From assembly GCF_003966565.1 (NCBI RefSeq), contig NZ_AP018718.1, forward strand, positions 1,302,001 through 1,366,000: DNA of 64,000 nucleotides, in the 5' to 3' direction. Below the pieces are notes generated by a model that searched no databases, was not told the DNA's origin, and saw only the letters and a program-made list of their open reading frames with translations. Made by a program: the position numbers and the translations under genes. Positions 21,482 to 30,264 of this stretch are shown in pieces. Origin of the DNA: Sulfuricystis multivorans (GTDB lineage: Bacteria > Pseudomonadota > Gammaproteobacteria > Burkholderiales > Rhodocyclaceae). The stretch's first letter is position 1, and each line of letters starts with the position of its first letter.

Positions 21482-23977
21482 ATGGAAGCTGCTGCGCCCA
21501 TCCGCGTCCTCTACGTCGAGGACGATCCGTTCGACCGCGAGCTGGTGCTCGATGTGCTCGAACATGCCGAGACGCCCTTCGCGCTGACGACGGTTGGCGA
21601 TCGCCGCGAATTCGAAACCGCGTTGCAGACGGGCAGCTTCGATTGCGTGCTGACGGATTATGAGATTCTCGGCTACTCTGGCCTAGAGGTCTTCGATGCA
21701 GTGCAGGCCGTGCAGCCGAACCTGCCGGTGGTGATCCTGACTGGCACGGGTTCGGAAGAACTCGCCGTCGCGGCGATGAAACGCGGCGCCGCCGATTACA
21801 TCATCAAGACACCCGAGCACATCCGTCGTCTGCCGCTGTCGCTGAATCGCGTCGTCGAGCAGGCCGCATGCGCGCTACGGTTGAAACAGCAACAAGCCGA
21901 AGTCGATCTGGCCGCGAAGATTTTCGCTGCGAGCAGCGACGGGCTGATCATCACCGACGCGGCCAGAAAGATCCTCGCCGTCAATCCGGCTTTCTGCGCG
22001 CTCAGCGGCTATCGGGCCGACGAGTTGATCGGCCGCGAGACCGACGTACTCAACGCCGGACCGAAAGACGACGCCTTGGTCGCGGCAATCTGGGGAAGTG
22101 TCGCCCGACAGGGGATCTGGCAAGGCGAAATCCGGCCGCGGCGCAAGGATGGCACGCGTGGCCGCGCCTGGCTCACCCTGTCGGCGATCACGGACCCCGA
22201 GGGTGCGGTGAGCCATTATGTCATTCAGCTCGTCGATCTCACCGAGCGCAAGCAGTTCGAGGAACACCTGCGTTACGTGCTACAGCACGACGCACTGACC
22301 GACCTGCCGAATCTCGGCCTGCTGACCGACCACCTCGAGCAGGCACTCAGTGACGCCGCGCGGCAAGGGCGCAGCGTAGCGCTCATGACCCTCAATTTGA
22401 CGCGCTTTCGCGCGGTCAATGAACACTATGGCCGCAGCGTCGGCGATCGCGCGTTGATCGAAGTAGCTCGTCGTCTTTCCGACCTGATACGCGCCAGCGA
22501 CACGGTGGCGCGCAGTGGCGCCGACGAATTCGACATCGTGCTCACCAACCTCGACGAGGAAGATGATGCGATCCTGCTCGCCCAGCGCATCCTCGATCGG
22601 ATCGCCGAACCATTGGATATCGACGGTCACCGGCTGGCGCTCGATGCCTGCATCGGCATCGCGCTCTATCCGAAGGATGCCCAGGATGTCGAAGGACTGT
22701 TCAAGAGCGCCGATAGCGCGCTCGATCATGCCCGCAAAGCCGGGAAACACGGCTTCCATTTCTTCGACCGGCAGATGAATGCAGAAGCTCAATTGCGGCT
22801 GCGGCTCGAAGCTGACTTGCGGGAGGCCGTCGCGCAGGAAGCGCTGGAGATTCGCTACCAGCCACAGGTCGATCTGCACAGCGGCCGCATCTGCGGCTAC
22901 GAAGCGCTGTTGCGCTGGCAGCATCCGCAGCTCGGCGCGATCTCACCGACCCAGTTCGTCCCGTTGGCCGAGGAGATCGGCCTGATCGACCGTATCGGCA
23001 CCTGGGTCCTGCGCCAAGCCTGCCAGCAGAACAAGATTTGGTTGGATGCCGGCGCACCGCTGCTGCCGGTGGCGGTGAATGTCTCGCCCCACCAGTTCCG
23101 GCAGGAAGATCTGGCCGAGATCGTCAGTCGGACGCTGAGCGAGAGCGGCTTGCCGGGCGCCGGCCTGGAGTTGGAGATCACCGAATCGTCGATGATCGAG
23201 CACCCGACGCAGGTCGCCGACGTGATCGGCCGAGTCAAGGCACTGGGCGTGAAGCTGGCGCTCGACGATTTCGGCACCGGTTATTCGTCGCTGTCGTATC
23301 TGTCGAGCCTGCCGTTCGACAAGATCAAGATCGACCAGAGCTTCATCCGCGACGTGATCACCAACCCCGTCAACGCCGCGATCGTCAGCGCGACGATCGC
23401 GATGGGGCGCAGTCTTGGTATGACTGTGCTGGCCGAGGGTGTCGAGAACGAGGCACAGTTGATGTTCCTGCGCAGCCGGCGATGCGAGGCGATGCAGGGC
23501 TGGCTATTCAGCAAGGACATCGCCGCGGATCAGCTCGGCATGCTGCTGAAGGAAGGCGCAACGCTGAAAGTCGGCACAGCAGAAACGGCAGCAGAGGAGA
23601 CCCTGCTGCTGCTCGACGACGAGCCGAACATCCTCAACGCGCTGCGCCGCCTGCTGCGGCGGGAGGGCTATCGCATCCTCGCGACCACCTCGCCGCAGGA
23701 AGCCTTCGCACTGCTGGCGCAACATCGTGTCCAGGTGATCGTCTCCGACCAGCGCATGCCCGAGATGAGCGGCACCGAATTCCTCTCGCGCGTCCGGCAA
23801 ATCTATCCCGATACAGTGCGCATCGTGCTCTCCGGCTACACCGACCTGCAATCGATCACCGATGCGATCAACCGCGGAGCGATCTATCGCTTCCTCGTCA
23901 AACCCTGGGACGACGAAGAGCTGCGCCAGCAGATCCGCGAGGCATTCCGCGTCGCGCATGGGCTGAAACATGGCTGA
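21482..23977 (+). CDS. REC-PAS-GGDEF-EAL-REC c-di-GMP signalling protein
   Basis: 831 residues with five domains. The first receiver has acceptor D59 and lysine K109. A PAS domain follows (about 140-255). The GGDEF domain is degenerate: the signature is G346-A-D-E-F350, so cyclase activity is doubtful. The EAL domain has E474-A-L and DDFGTGYSS (D595, D596) and looks catalytically complete. The C-terminal receiver has D756 and K807 and resembles the receiver of the HD-GYP protein two genes downstream. It is probably a phosphodiesterase with two phosphorylation inputs. It is first in a four-gene run; its last eight bases overlap the open frame of the next gene. Confidence 0.9.
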   Translation: MEAAAPIRVLYVEDDPFDRELVLDVLEHAETPFALTTVGDRREFETALQTGSFDCVLTDYEILGYSGLEVFDAVQAVQPNLPVVILTGTGSEELAVAAMKRGAADYIIKTPEHIRRLPLSLNRVVEQAACALRLKQQQAEVDLAAKIFAASSDGLIITDAARKILAVNPAFCALSGYRADELIGRETDVLNAGPKDDALVAAIWGSVARQGIWQGEIRPRRKDGTRGRAWLTLSAITDPEGAVSHYVIQLVDLTERKQFEEHLRYVLQHDALTDLPNLGLLTDHLEQALSDAARQGRSVALMTLNLTRFRAVNEHYGRSVGDRALIEVARRLSDLIRASDTVARSGADEFDIVLTNLDEEDDAILLAQRILDRIAEPLDIDGHRLALDACIGIALYPKDAQDVEGLFKSADSALDHARKAGKHGFHFFDRQMNAEAQLRLRLEADLREAVAQEALEIRYQPQVDLHSGRICGYEALLRWQHPQLGAISPTQFVPLAEEIGLIDRIGTWVLRQACQQNKIWLDAGAPLLPVAVNVSPHQFRQEDLAEIVSRTLSESGLPGAGLELEITESSMIEHPTQVADVIGRVKALGVKLALDDFGTGYSSLSYLSSLPFDKIKIDQSFIRDVITNPVNAAIVSATIAMGRSLGMTVLAEGVENEAQLMFLRSRRCEAMQGWLFSKDIAADQLGMLLKEGATLKVGTAETAAEETLLLLDDEPNILNALRRLLRREGYRILATTSPQEAFALLAQHRVQVIVSDQRMPEMSGTEFLSRVRQIYPDTVRIVLSGYTDLQSITDAINRGAIYRFLVKPWDDEELRQQIREAFRVAHGLKHG

Positions 23978-24023
23978 ACCACCATGGGCGCATCCGATGG
24001 CCTCTGATGACTTTGGAGGGGAT

Positions 24024-25382
24024 ATGGAAGAAGACAAGATCCAGATCGGCTGCGAATCGATAATCAACGGCCTTGCCGTACCGACGTTCATCATCGATCT
24101 CCGGCACAGGCTCGTTTGTTGGAACCATGCCTGCGAGAAAATCACCGGCAAGTCGGCAGTCGAGATGGTCGGCACAGACAATCATCGACGGATCCTTTAT
24201 GACCAGGAACGGCCGACGATGGCCGATCTGATCGTCGATGGTGCCGACGCCAAGACACTTCGTCAGCACTACGGTGAAAAGCGCCTGACCCGTTCTTCCC
24301 TGCTCGATGGGGCCTATGAGGCAGAGGATTATTTTGCGCACTTGGGCGAGGATGGTCTATGGCTTTACTTTACCGCTGCGCCGCTGCGTGATGCGCAGGG
24401 TCGCATGCTCGGCGCAATAGAAACTCTTCAGGACGTTTCCGATCGCCATCTCGCCGAGCAAACGCTGCTGAATTATCAGAAGAATCTCGAGAAAATCATC
24501 CAGCTACACACTGCTCAGCTGGCCGAGACCCAGCAGCAACTGGTGCACGCTGAAAAAATGGCCTCGATCGGCCAACTCGCCGCCGGCGTCGCCCACGAGC
24601 TCAACAACCCGATCGGTTTCGTCAATAGCAACCTCAATACCCTCGAAACCTATCTCGCGGATCTCTTCGCGATCGCCGACGCTTATGCGCAGGCCGAGCT
24701 CGCCTACGGGATGGAGTCGCCGCCGTTCGAGCGTGCCCGCCAGCTCAAGGAGGAAAAGGATTACGACTTCCTGCGCAACGACATCCTGGCGCTGTTGCAC
24801 GAATCGAAAGAGGGGCTCTCGCGCGTCGCGCGGATCGTGCGCGATTTGAAGGATTTTTCTCATGCCGGCAACACTGCGATGCAGTGGGCCGACCTGCATG
24901 CCGGGCTCGAATCGACGCTCAACATCGTCTGGAACGAGCTGAAATACAAATGCACCGTCACCAAGCGTTATGGCGAACTGCCTCCGGTCTGGTGCGACAT
25001 TTCGCAGCTCAACCAGGTGTTCATGAACCTGCTCGTCAATGCTGGCCACGCGATCGCCGAGAAGGGCGAGATCACGATCGCCACCGGCCGCGAAGGCGAC
25101 AAGGTGTTCGTCGCGATCAGCGACACCGGCAGCGGCATCGCGCCGGAGAACCTCAAACGCATTTTCGATCCCTTCTTCACCACCAAGCCGGTCGGCAAGG
25201 GCACGGGTCTCGGCCTGTCGCTCGCCTATGGCATCGTGCAGAAACACCGGGGCAACATCGAGGTAAAAAGCGAGCTGGGCAAGGGCAGCACCTTCACCGT
25301 CTGGTTGCCGATCGAGCCGCCGACGCAGACCGCCGAGACGCAGACTGCCGTCTTGCCAGCGCCGACTTTGCAACAGCCATGA
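24024..25382 (+). CDS. PAS-domain sensor histidine kinase
   Basis: 452 residues. An N-terminal PAS domain (about 8-140) is followed by a short coiled coil and a HisKA/HATPase core: phospho-acceptor H191 in GVAHELNNPIGF, N-box MNLLVNAGHAI, SDTGSGI and GTGLGLSLAYG. There are no membrane segments, so it is a cytoplasmic sensor. The frame is open from an ATG at 23970 that overlaps the upstream gene, but the ATG at 24024 has GGAGG close before it and is preferred. The insert between H- and N-boxes is long. It overlaps the HD-GYP gene by ATGA, making that response regulator its likely partner. Confidence 0.88.
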   Translation: MEEDKIQIGCESIINGLAVPTFIIDLRHRLVCWNHACEKITGKSAVEMVGTDNHRRILYDQERPTMADLIVDGADAKTLRQHYGEKRLTRSSLLDGAYEAEDYFAHLGEDGLWLYFTAAPLRDAQGRMLGAIETLQDVSDRHLAEQTLLNYQKNLEKIIQLHTAQLAETQQQLVHAEKMASIGQLAAGVAHELNNPIGFVNSNLNTLETYLADLFAIADAYAQAELAYGMESPPFERARQLKEEKDYDFLRNDILALLHESKEGLSRVARIVRDLKDFSHAGNTAMQWADLHAGLESTLNIVWNELKYKCTVTKRYGELPPVWCDISQLNQVFMNLLVNAGHAIAEKGEITIATGREGDKVFVAISDTGSGIAPENLKRIFDPFFTTKPVGKGTGLGLSLAYGIVQKHRGNIEVKSELGKGSTFTVWLPIEPPTQTAETQTAVLPAPTLQQP

Positions 25383-26689
25383 ACGCATCCCAGACACCTC
25401 CGGCGCCAGCGCGCATCCTGTGCGTCGATGACGAACCATCGATTCTCGCCGCGTTGAAGCGCGTCTTCCGTCCTCACGGCTATACCGTGCTGACGGCCGG
25501 CTCCGGTCAGGAAGCGCTCGAGCTGCTCGCCAAGGAGCCGGTCGATTTGGTGATCAGTGACATGCGCATGCCACAAATGGATGGTGCGCAGCTTCTCGAA
25601 CAGGTCTTCCAGCGCTGGCCCGAGACGAAGCGCATCTTGCTCACCGGCTACGCCGATGCCAATGCCACGATCGCGGCGATCAATCTGGGCCATATCTGGC
25701 GCTATGTCGCCAAGCCTTGGAACGATGCCGAACTGGTGAGCGCCGTCGAGCAGGCGCTGGCCCACAGCCGGTTGGAGCGCGAGAACGCCGCGCTCGTCGC
25801 GCTCACAAAGCGGCAGAACGAAGAGTTGCGCCGGCTCAATGCCGGCCTGGAAGAAAAAGTCGCGGCGCGCACCGCGGAATTGCAACAAATGCTCGGCATG
25901 GTGGAAACAGCCCATGCCGAGCTGAAAAAAGGCTTCATGACCACCGTCAAGGTGCTCTCCAGCCTGTTCGAGCTGCGTGGCGGCAAACTCGCCGGCCACT
26001 CGCGCCGCGTCGCCGAGACGGCGCGCCAGCTCGTCCAGGTGCTCGCGCTCGACGAAGCGGCCGCCCAGGACGTGTTGCTCGCAGCGCTGCTGCACGACAT
26101 CGGCAAGATCGGCCTGCCCGACCATCTGCTCGACAGGCCGTTCATTACGCTGCTGGCCGAAGAGCGTGCCCAGGTCATGACGCATCCGCAGCGTGGCGAG
26201 CTGGTATTGAAGGCGGTCGAACAGCTCAAGAATGCGGCCGTGCTGGTGCGCCACCATCACGAATGCTTCGACGGTAGCGGCTATCCGGATCATCTGGTCG
26301 GTCTGGCCATCCCTCTGGGCGCGCGCATTCTCGCCGTGGCCAACGATTTCGATGCCCTGCAGCTGGGCACGCTGGTCAGCCGGCCGTTGAAACCAGCCGA
26401 GGCGCGCTCCTATATCTTCGAAAACCGTGGCAAGCGCTATGACCCGCAGGTCGTCGATGCCTTCATGGCCAAGGTCGCCGATCAGATCCCCGAGGAAGTG
26501 CAGGAGCTGCCGATGCGTCCCGGCACCTTGCGTCCCGGCATGGTGCTGACGCGCGATCTCATGCATCCCGACGGCTACCTGCTGCTGGCCAAGGGCCAAG
26601 CAGTCGATGCGCAGGTGATCCAGCAGCTGCTGAAGATCGAATCGCTGGAAGGCCACCGATTGACACTCTATGTCCGGCCGGAGAAGTGA
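25379..26689 (+). CDS. Response regulator with HD-GYP c-di-GMP phosphodiesterase domain (RpfG class)
   Basis: 436 residues. The receiver has D61 and the KPW motif typical of RpfG-class regulators. A coiled coil (about 130-185) leads to an HD-GYP domain with HDIGK (H239, D240), HHH near 293 and DGSGYP (298-303); the key metal and signature residues are present, so hydrolysis of c-di-GMP to GMP is expected. A C-terminal extension (about 375-436) repeats a motif seen after HD-GYP domains in other regulators. The ATG overlaps the upstream kinase stop. The downstream hemerythrin-kinase begins two bases after its stop. Confidence 0.93.
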   Translation: MNASQTPPAPARILCVDDEPSILAALKRVFRPHGYTVLTAGSGQEALELLAKEPVDLVISDMRMPQMDGAQLLEQVFQRWPETKRILLTGYADANATIAAINLGHIWRYVAKPWNDAELVSAVEQALAHSRLERENAALVALTKRQNEELRRLNAGLEEKVAARTAELQQMLGMVETAHAELKKGFMTTVKVLSSLFELRGGKLAGHSRRVAETARQLVQVLALDEAAAQDVLLAALLHDIGKIGLPDHLLDRPFITLLAEERAQVMTHPQRGELVLKAVEQLKNAAVLVRHHHECFDGSGYPDHLVGLAIPLGARILAVANDFDALQLGTLVSRPLKPAEARSYIFENRGKRYDPQVVDAFMAKVADQIPEEVQELPMRPGTLRPGMVLTRDLMHPDGYLLLAKGQAVDAQVIQQLLKIESLEGHRLTLYVRPEK

Positions 26690-26691
26690 CG

Positions 26692-28044
26692 ATGGAAGCC
26701 TTCGTCTGGAGCGAGCGTTTCGAAACCGGTTTCGCCAGCGTCGATGCGCAGCACCGCCATCTCGTCGCCCTCGTCAATCGGGTCGGCGACATGCTCCTCG
26801 ATGCGAATCCGGGCTCATCCGGGATCGAGGAAGTGTTCCGCGAGCTTTCGACCTACGCAGCGACACACTTCCGCGGGGAAGAACGCCTGATGCAGGAGAA
26901 CGGCGTCGATGCGCGCCATCTCGAGCATCACCGCAAGTCGCACCGTGATTTCGTCGAACAGGTCAAGGAGATGTGGAACCAGCGCAAATTGATGTCGGCG
27001 CCGGCGGAAACCCTGCATGGCTTCCTCGTCGCCTGGCTGAGTTTCCACATCCTCGGCGAGGATCAGCAGATGGCACGCGAAATCATGCGCATCCGCCAAG
27101 GCAAGAGCCCGGCCGAAGCCCATGAGCTCGAACACACGCGCGGCGAACGCTCGACGACGGCGCTGATCACCGCGCTGAAAAACCTCTATGCGGTACTGCT
27201 GCGCCTGAACCGCGACATGGCGCAGATCAATGCCCGTCTCGAAGCCGAGGTCGCCGAACGCACGAAAGAGCTACTACAATCGGAAAAGCTCGCTTCGATC
27301 GGCCAACTCGCCGCCGGGGTGGCACACGAGATCAACAATCCGATTGGTTTCGTCACGTCCAATCTCGGTACGTTGGGTCGCTATGTCGATCAGCTGCTGC
27401 GGCTGGCCGACCTAGGCGCCGCGACGCCGCAAGGCGAGGCGATCAGCCAGGAAATCGATCTGGCCTACCTGAAAACCGATGTCGCCGACCTGCTGCGTGA
27501 AACGCGCGCGGGACTCGAACGAGTGCAAAAGATCGTCGTCAATCTCAAGGATTTCTCGCGCGTCGATCAGGCGCAATGGCAGGAAGCCGACCTGCTTGCC
27601 GGCCTCGAGAGCACGCTTGCCGTCGCCGCCCACGAATTGAAGTACAAGGCGGACATCAAGCGCGATCTCGCGCCACTGCCGCCGGTGCGTTGCATGCCGG
27701 CGCAGATCAACCAGGTGTTCCTGAACCTGCTGGTCAACGCGGCACAGGCAATCGCCGGTCACGGCACGATCACATTGAAAAGCGGACGCGCCGGCGACCG
27801 TGTCTGGATCGAGATCACCGATACCGGTTGCGGGATGGATGCAGCCACCCAGCGCCGCCTGTTCGAGCCGTTTTTCACCACCAAGCCCGTCGGCAGCGGC
27901 ACCGGGCTGGGACTGTCACTGAGCTGGGACATCATCAACAAACACGGCGGCAGCATCGACGTCGACAGCACGCCGGGCAAAGGCACGACGTTCCGCATCT
28001 GGCTGCCGATTTCTGGACCCAGCGGAGGACACGAGGCCGGTTAG
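26692..28044 (+). CDS. Bacteriohemerythrin-histidine kinase fusion
   Basis: 450 residues. The N-terminal 135 residues are a hemerythrin domain with diiron ligands in the expected order: H21 in DAQHRHL, H in THFRGEE with the glutamate, the paired H in HHRKSH, and H and D in FHILGED. A coiled coil (about 165-205) joins it to a HisKA/HATPase core with H212 in GVAHEINNPIGF, NLLVNAAQAI, DTGCGM and GTGLGLSLS. The kinase core is closely similar to that of the PAS kinase two genes upstream, suggesting duplication with exchange of sensor domain. Hemerythrins bind O2, so an oxygen or redox input is likely. An in-frame GTG lies six bases upstream. Confidence 0.92.
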   Translation: MEAFVWSERFETGFASVDAQHRHLVALVNRVGDMLLDANPGSSGIEEVFRELSTYAATHFRGEERLMQENGVDARHLEHHRKSHRDFVEQVKEMWNQRKLMSAPAETLHGFLVAWLSFHILGEDQQMAREIMRIRQGKSPAEAHELEHTRGERSTTALITALKNLYAVLLRLNRDMAQINARLEAEVAERTKELLQSEKLASIGQLAAGVAHEINNPIGFVTSNLGTLGRYVDQLLRLADLGAATPQGEAISQEIDLAYLKTDVADLLRETRAGLERVQKIVVNLKDFSRVDQAQWQEADLLAGLESTLAVAAHELKYKADIKRDLAPLPPVRCMPAQINQVFLNLLVNAAQAIAGHGTITLKSGRAGDRVWIEITDTGCGMDAATQRRLFEPFFTTKPVGSGTGLGLSLSWDIINKHGGSIDVDSTPGKGTTFRIWLPISGPSGGHEAG

Positions 28045-28095
28045 CCGTGCTACCCTCTCGCGCCGCCGTCCATTGATTGGCGCAGCATCGTTACC

Positions 28096-30264
28096 ATGCA
28101 TCCGATCCACCACTTTCCAATCACTACCGTCTGGCCCGGCTCGCCCTACCCGCGCGGCGCCACCTGGGATGGCGAAGGCGTCAATTTCGCGCTGTTTTCC
28201 GAGCATGCCGAAAAGGTCGAGCTGTGCCTGTTCGATCCGTCCGGTCAGCATGAAATCCAGCGCATCACGCTGCGCGAGCAGACCGATCTGGTCTGGCACT
28301 GTTATCTGCCCGAGGCGCGCCCCGGACTGCTCTACGGTTATCGCGTTCATGGGCCTTACGACCCGGTGCGCGGCCACCGTTTCAACCCGAACAAGCTGTT
28401 GCTCGATCCCTACGCCCAGGACATCGTCGGGCCGCTCATCTGGAACGACGCCCATTACGGCTATCAGGTCGATGCCCTGCATGACGATCTGTCCTTCGAC
28501 CGCCGCGACAACGCGCCGTGGATGCCGAAGTGCCGCGTCACCGATCCGGCGTTTTCCTGGGGGGATGATCGTTCGCCGAACATCCCCTGGCACGAGATGG
28601 TGATCTACGAGCTGCACGTGCGCGGTTTCACGATCGAGCATCCGGACGTCCCGCCCCCGCTGCGCGGCACTTATGCGGGGTTGATCACCGCGCCGGTGAT
28701 CAACCATCTCAAGCGGCTGGGCATCACCTCGGTGGAGCTGATGCCGATCCACAGCTTCATCGACGACCGCCATCTGGTCGATCAGGGCAAGCGCAATTAC
28801 TGGGGCTACAACTCGATCGGCTTTTTTTCGCCCGAGCAGCGCTATTCGGCGAGCGGCTCGCCGAAGGAATTCAAGACGATGGTCAAGACGCTGCATTCGG
28901 CGGGCATCGAGGTGATCCTCGACGTGGTCTATAACCACACCGCCGAAGGCAACCATCTGGGGCCGACGTTGTCGTTCAAGGGCATCGACAACAGCGTCTA
29001 TTACCGTCTGCAGCCCGACGCGCCGCGTTATTACCGCGATTACACCGGCTGCGGCAACACGCTCAACCTCGAACACCCGCGCGTGCTGCAGCTGGTGATG
29101 GATTCTCTACGCTACTGGGTGCAGGAGATGCACGTCGACGGCTTCCGCTTCGATCTGGCCGCCGCGCTCGGTCGCGAGCAGCATACGGTGAATCACTTCG
29201 GCGCTTTCTTCGACATCCTGCACCAGGATCCGATCCTCTCGCGCGTCAAGCTGATCGCCGAGCCGTGGGACCTCGGCGAAGGCGGCTATCAGGTCGGCAA
29301 TTTCCCGTTGGGCTGGGCAGAATGGAACGACCGCTACCGCGATTGCATGCGCGCTTTCTGGCGCGGCGATGGCGGCAAGATCGGCGAATTCGCCACAAGG
29401 CTGACCGGCTCCTCCGACCTCTACGCCCGCAACGGCCGCCGCCCCTATGCGAGCATCAATTTCATCACCGCGCACGACGGCTTCACGCTGCACGATCTGG
29501 TCAGCTATGAACACAAACACAACGAGGCCAACGGCGAAGGCAACCGCGACGGCACCGACAACAACCTGTCTTGCAACTACGGCGTCGAAGGCGAGAGCAG
29601 CGATCCTGGCATCTGTGCGCTGCGCGCGCGCCAGAAGCGCAACCTGCTGGCCACCTTGCTGTTCTCGCAGGGCGTGCCGATGCTGCTTGCCGGCGACGAG
29701 ATGGGCCGCACCCAGCATGGCAACAACAACGCTTACTGTCAGGACAACCCGCTCGGCTGGGTGAGCTGGAATCTCAGCGCGGATGATCGGGAACTGCTCG
29801 AATTCGTCGCCCGGTTGGTCAGGCTGCGCCACCGTCACCCGGTGTTCCGGCGGCGCAATTTCTTTCAGGGACGGCCGATCCGCTACTCGTCTGATACCGG
29901 CATCAAGGACATCCACTGGCTCAAGCCCGACGGCACCGACATGAGCGACGAGGAATGGACGCAGGATTACGCCCGCTGTCTTGGCGTCTATCTGTCCGGC
30001 GAGGCGCTCGGCGAAGTCGATCGCCACGGCCGCGCGATCCGCGACGACAACTTCATCCTGCTGTTCAACGCCCATGTCGACCGGATCGATTTCGCCCTGC
30101 CCCGACTGTGTGACGATTGCCTCTGGCAGGTGCTGATCGACACCCATTACCACGCCGGCCTCAAGCCTGATGGCCGTTTTCGCGGCGGCGAACGTTATCC
30201 GCTCGAAGGCCGCACCCTTGCGCTGCTCAGCCAGCAAACCGCTGCAACTCAAACCGCCCCATGA
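28096..30264 (+). CDS. glgX: Glycogen debranching enzyme GlgX
   Basis: 722 residues, GH13 family, which hydrolyses alpha-1,6 branches of phosphorylase limit dextrin. An N-terminal CBM48-like domain (about 10-110) precedes the catalytic barrel: DVVYNHTAEGNH, DGFRFDLAAALGRE with the nucleophile, IAEPWDLGEGGYQ with the acid/base, and FITAHDGFTLHDL. The length is normal. Its stop overlaps the malQ start (ATGA). It follows the signalling run by 51 bases; separate promotion cannot be judged from sequence. Confidence 0.96.
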   Translation: MHPIHHFPITTVWPGSPYPRGATWDGEGVNFALFSEHAEKVELCLFDPSGQHEIQRITLREQTDLVWHCYLPEARPGLLYGYRVHGPYDPVRGHRFNPNKLLLDPYAQDIVGPLIWNDAHYGYQVDALHDDLSFDRRDNAPWMPKCRVTDPAFSWGDDRSPNIPWHEMVIYELHVRGFTIEHPDVPPPLRGTYAGLITAPVINHLKRLGITSVELMPIHSFIDDRHLVDQGKRNYWGYNSIGFFSPEQRYSASGSPKEFKTMVKTLHSAGIEVILDVVYNHTAEGNHLGPTLSFKGIDNSVYYRLQPDAPRYYRDYTGCGNTLNLEHPRVLQLVMDSLRYWVQEMHVDGFRFDLAAALGREQHTVNHFGAFFDILHQDPILSRVKLIAEPWDLGEGGYQVGNFPLGWAEWNDRYRDCMRAFWRGDGGKIGEFATRLTGSSDLYARNGRRPYASINFITAHDGFTLHDLVSYEHKHNEANGEGNRDGTDNNLSCNYGVEGESSDPGICALRARQKRNLLATLLFSQGVPMLLAGDEMGRTQHGNNNAYCQDNPLGWVSWNLSADDRELLEFVARLVRLRHRHPVFRRRNFFQGRPIRYSSDTGIKDIHWLKPDGTDMSDEEWTQDYARCLGVYLSGEALGEVDRHGRAIRDDNFILLFNAHVDRIDFALPRLCDDCLWQVLIDTHYHAGLKPDGRFRGGERYPLEGRTLALLSQQTAATQTAP

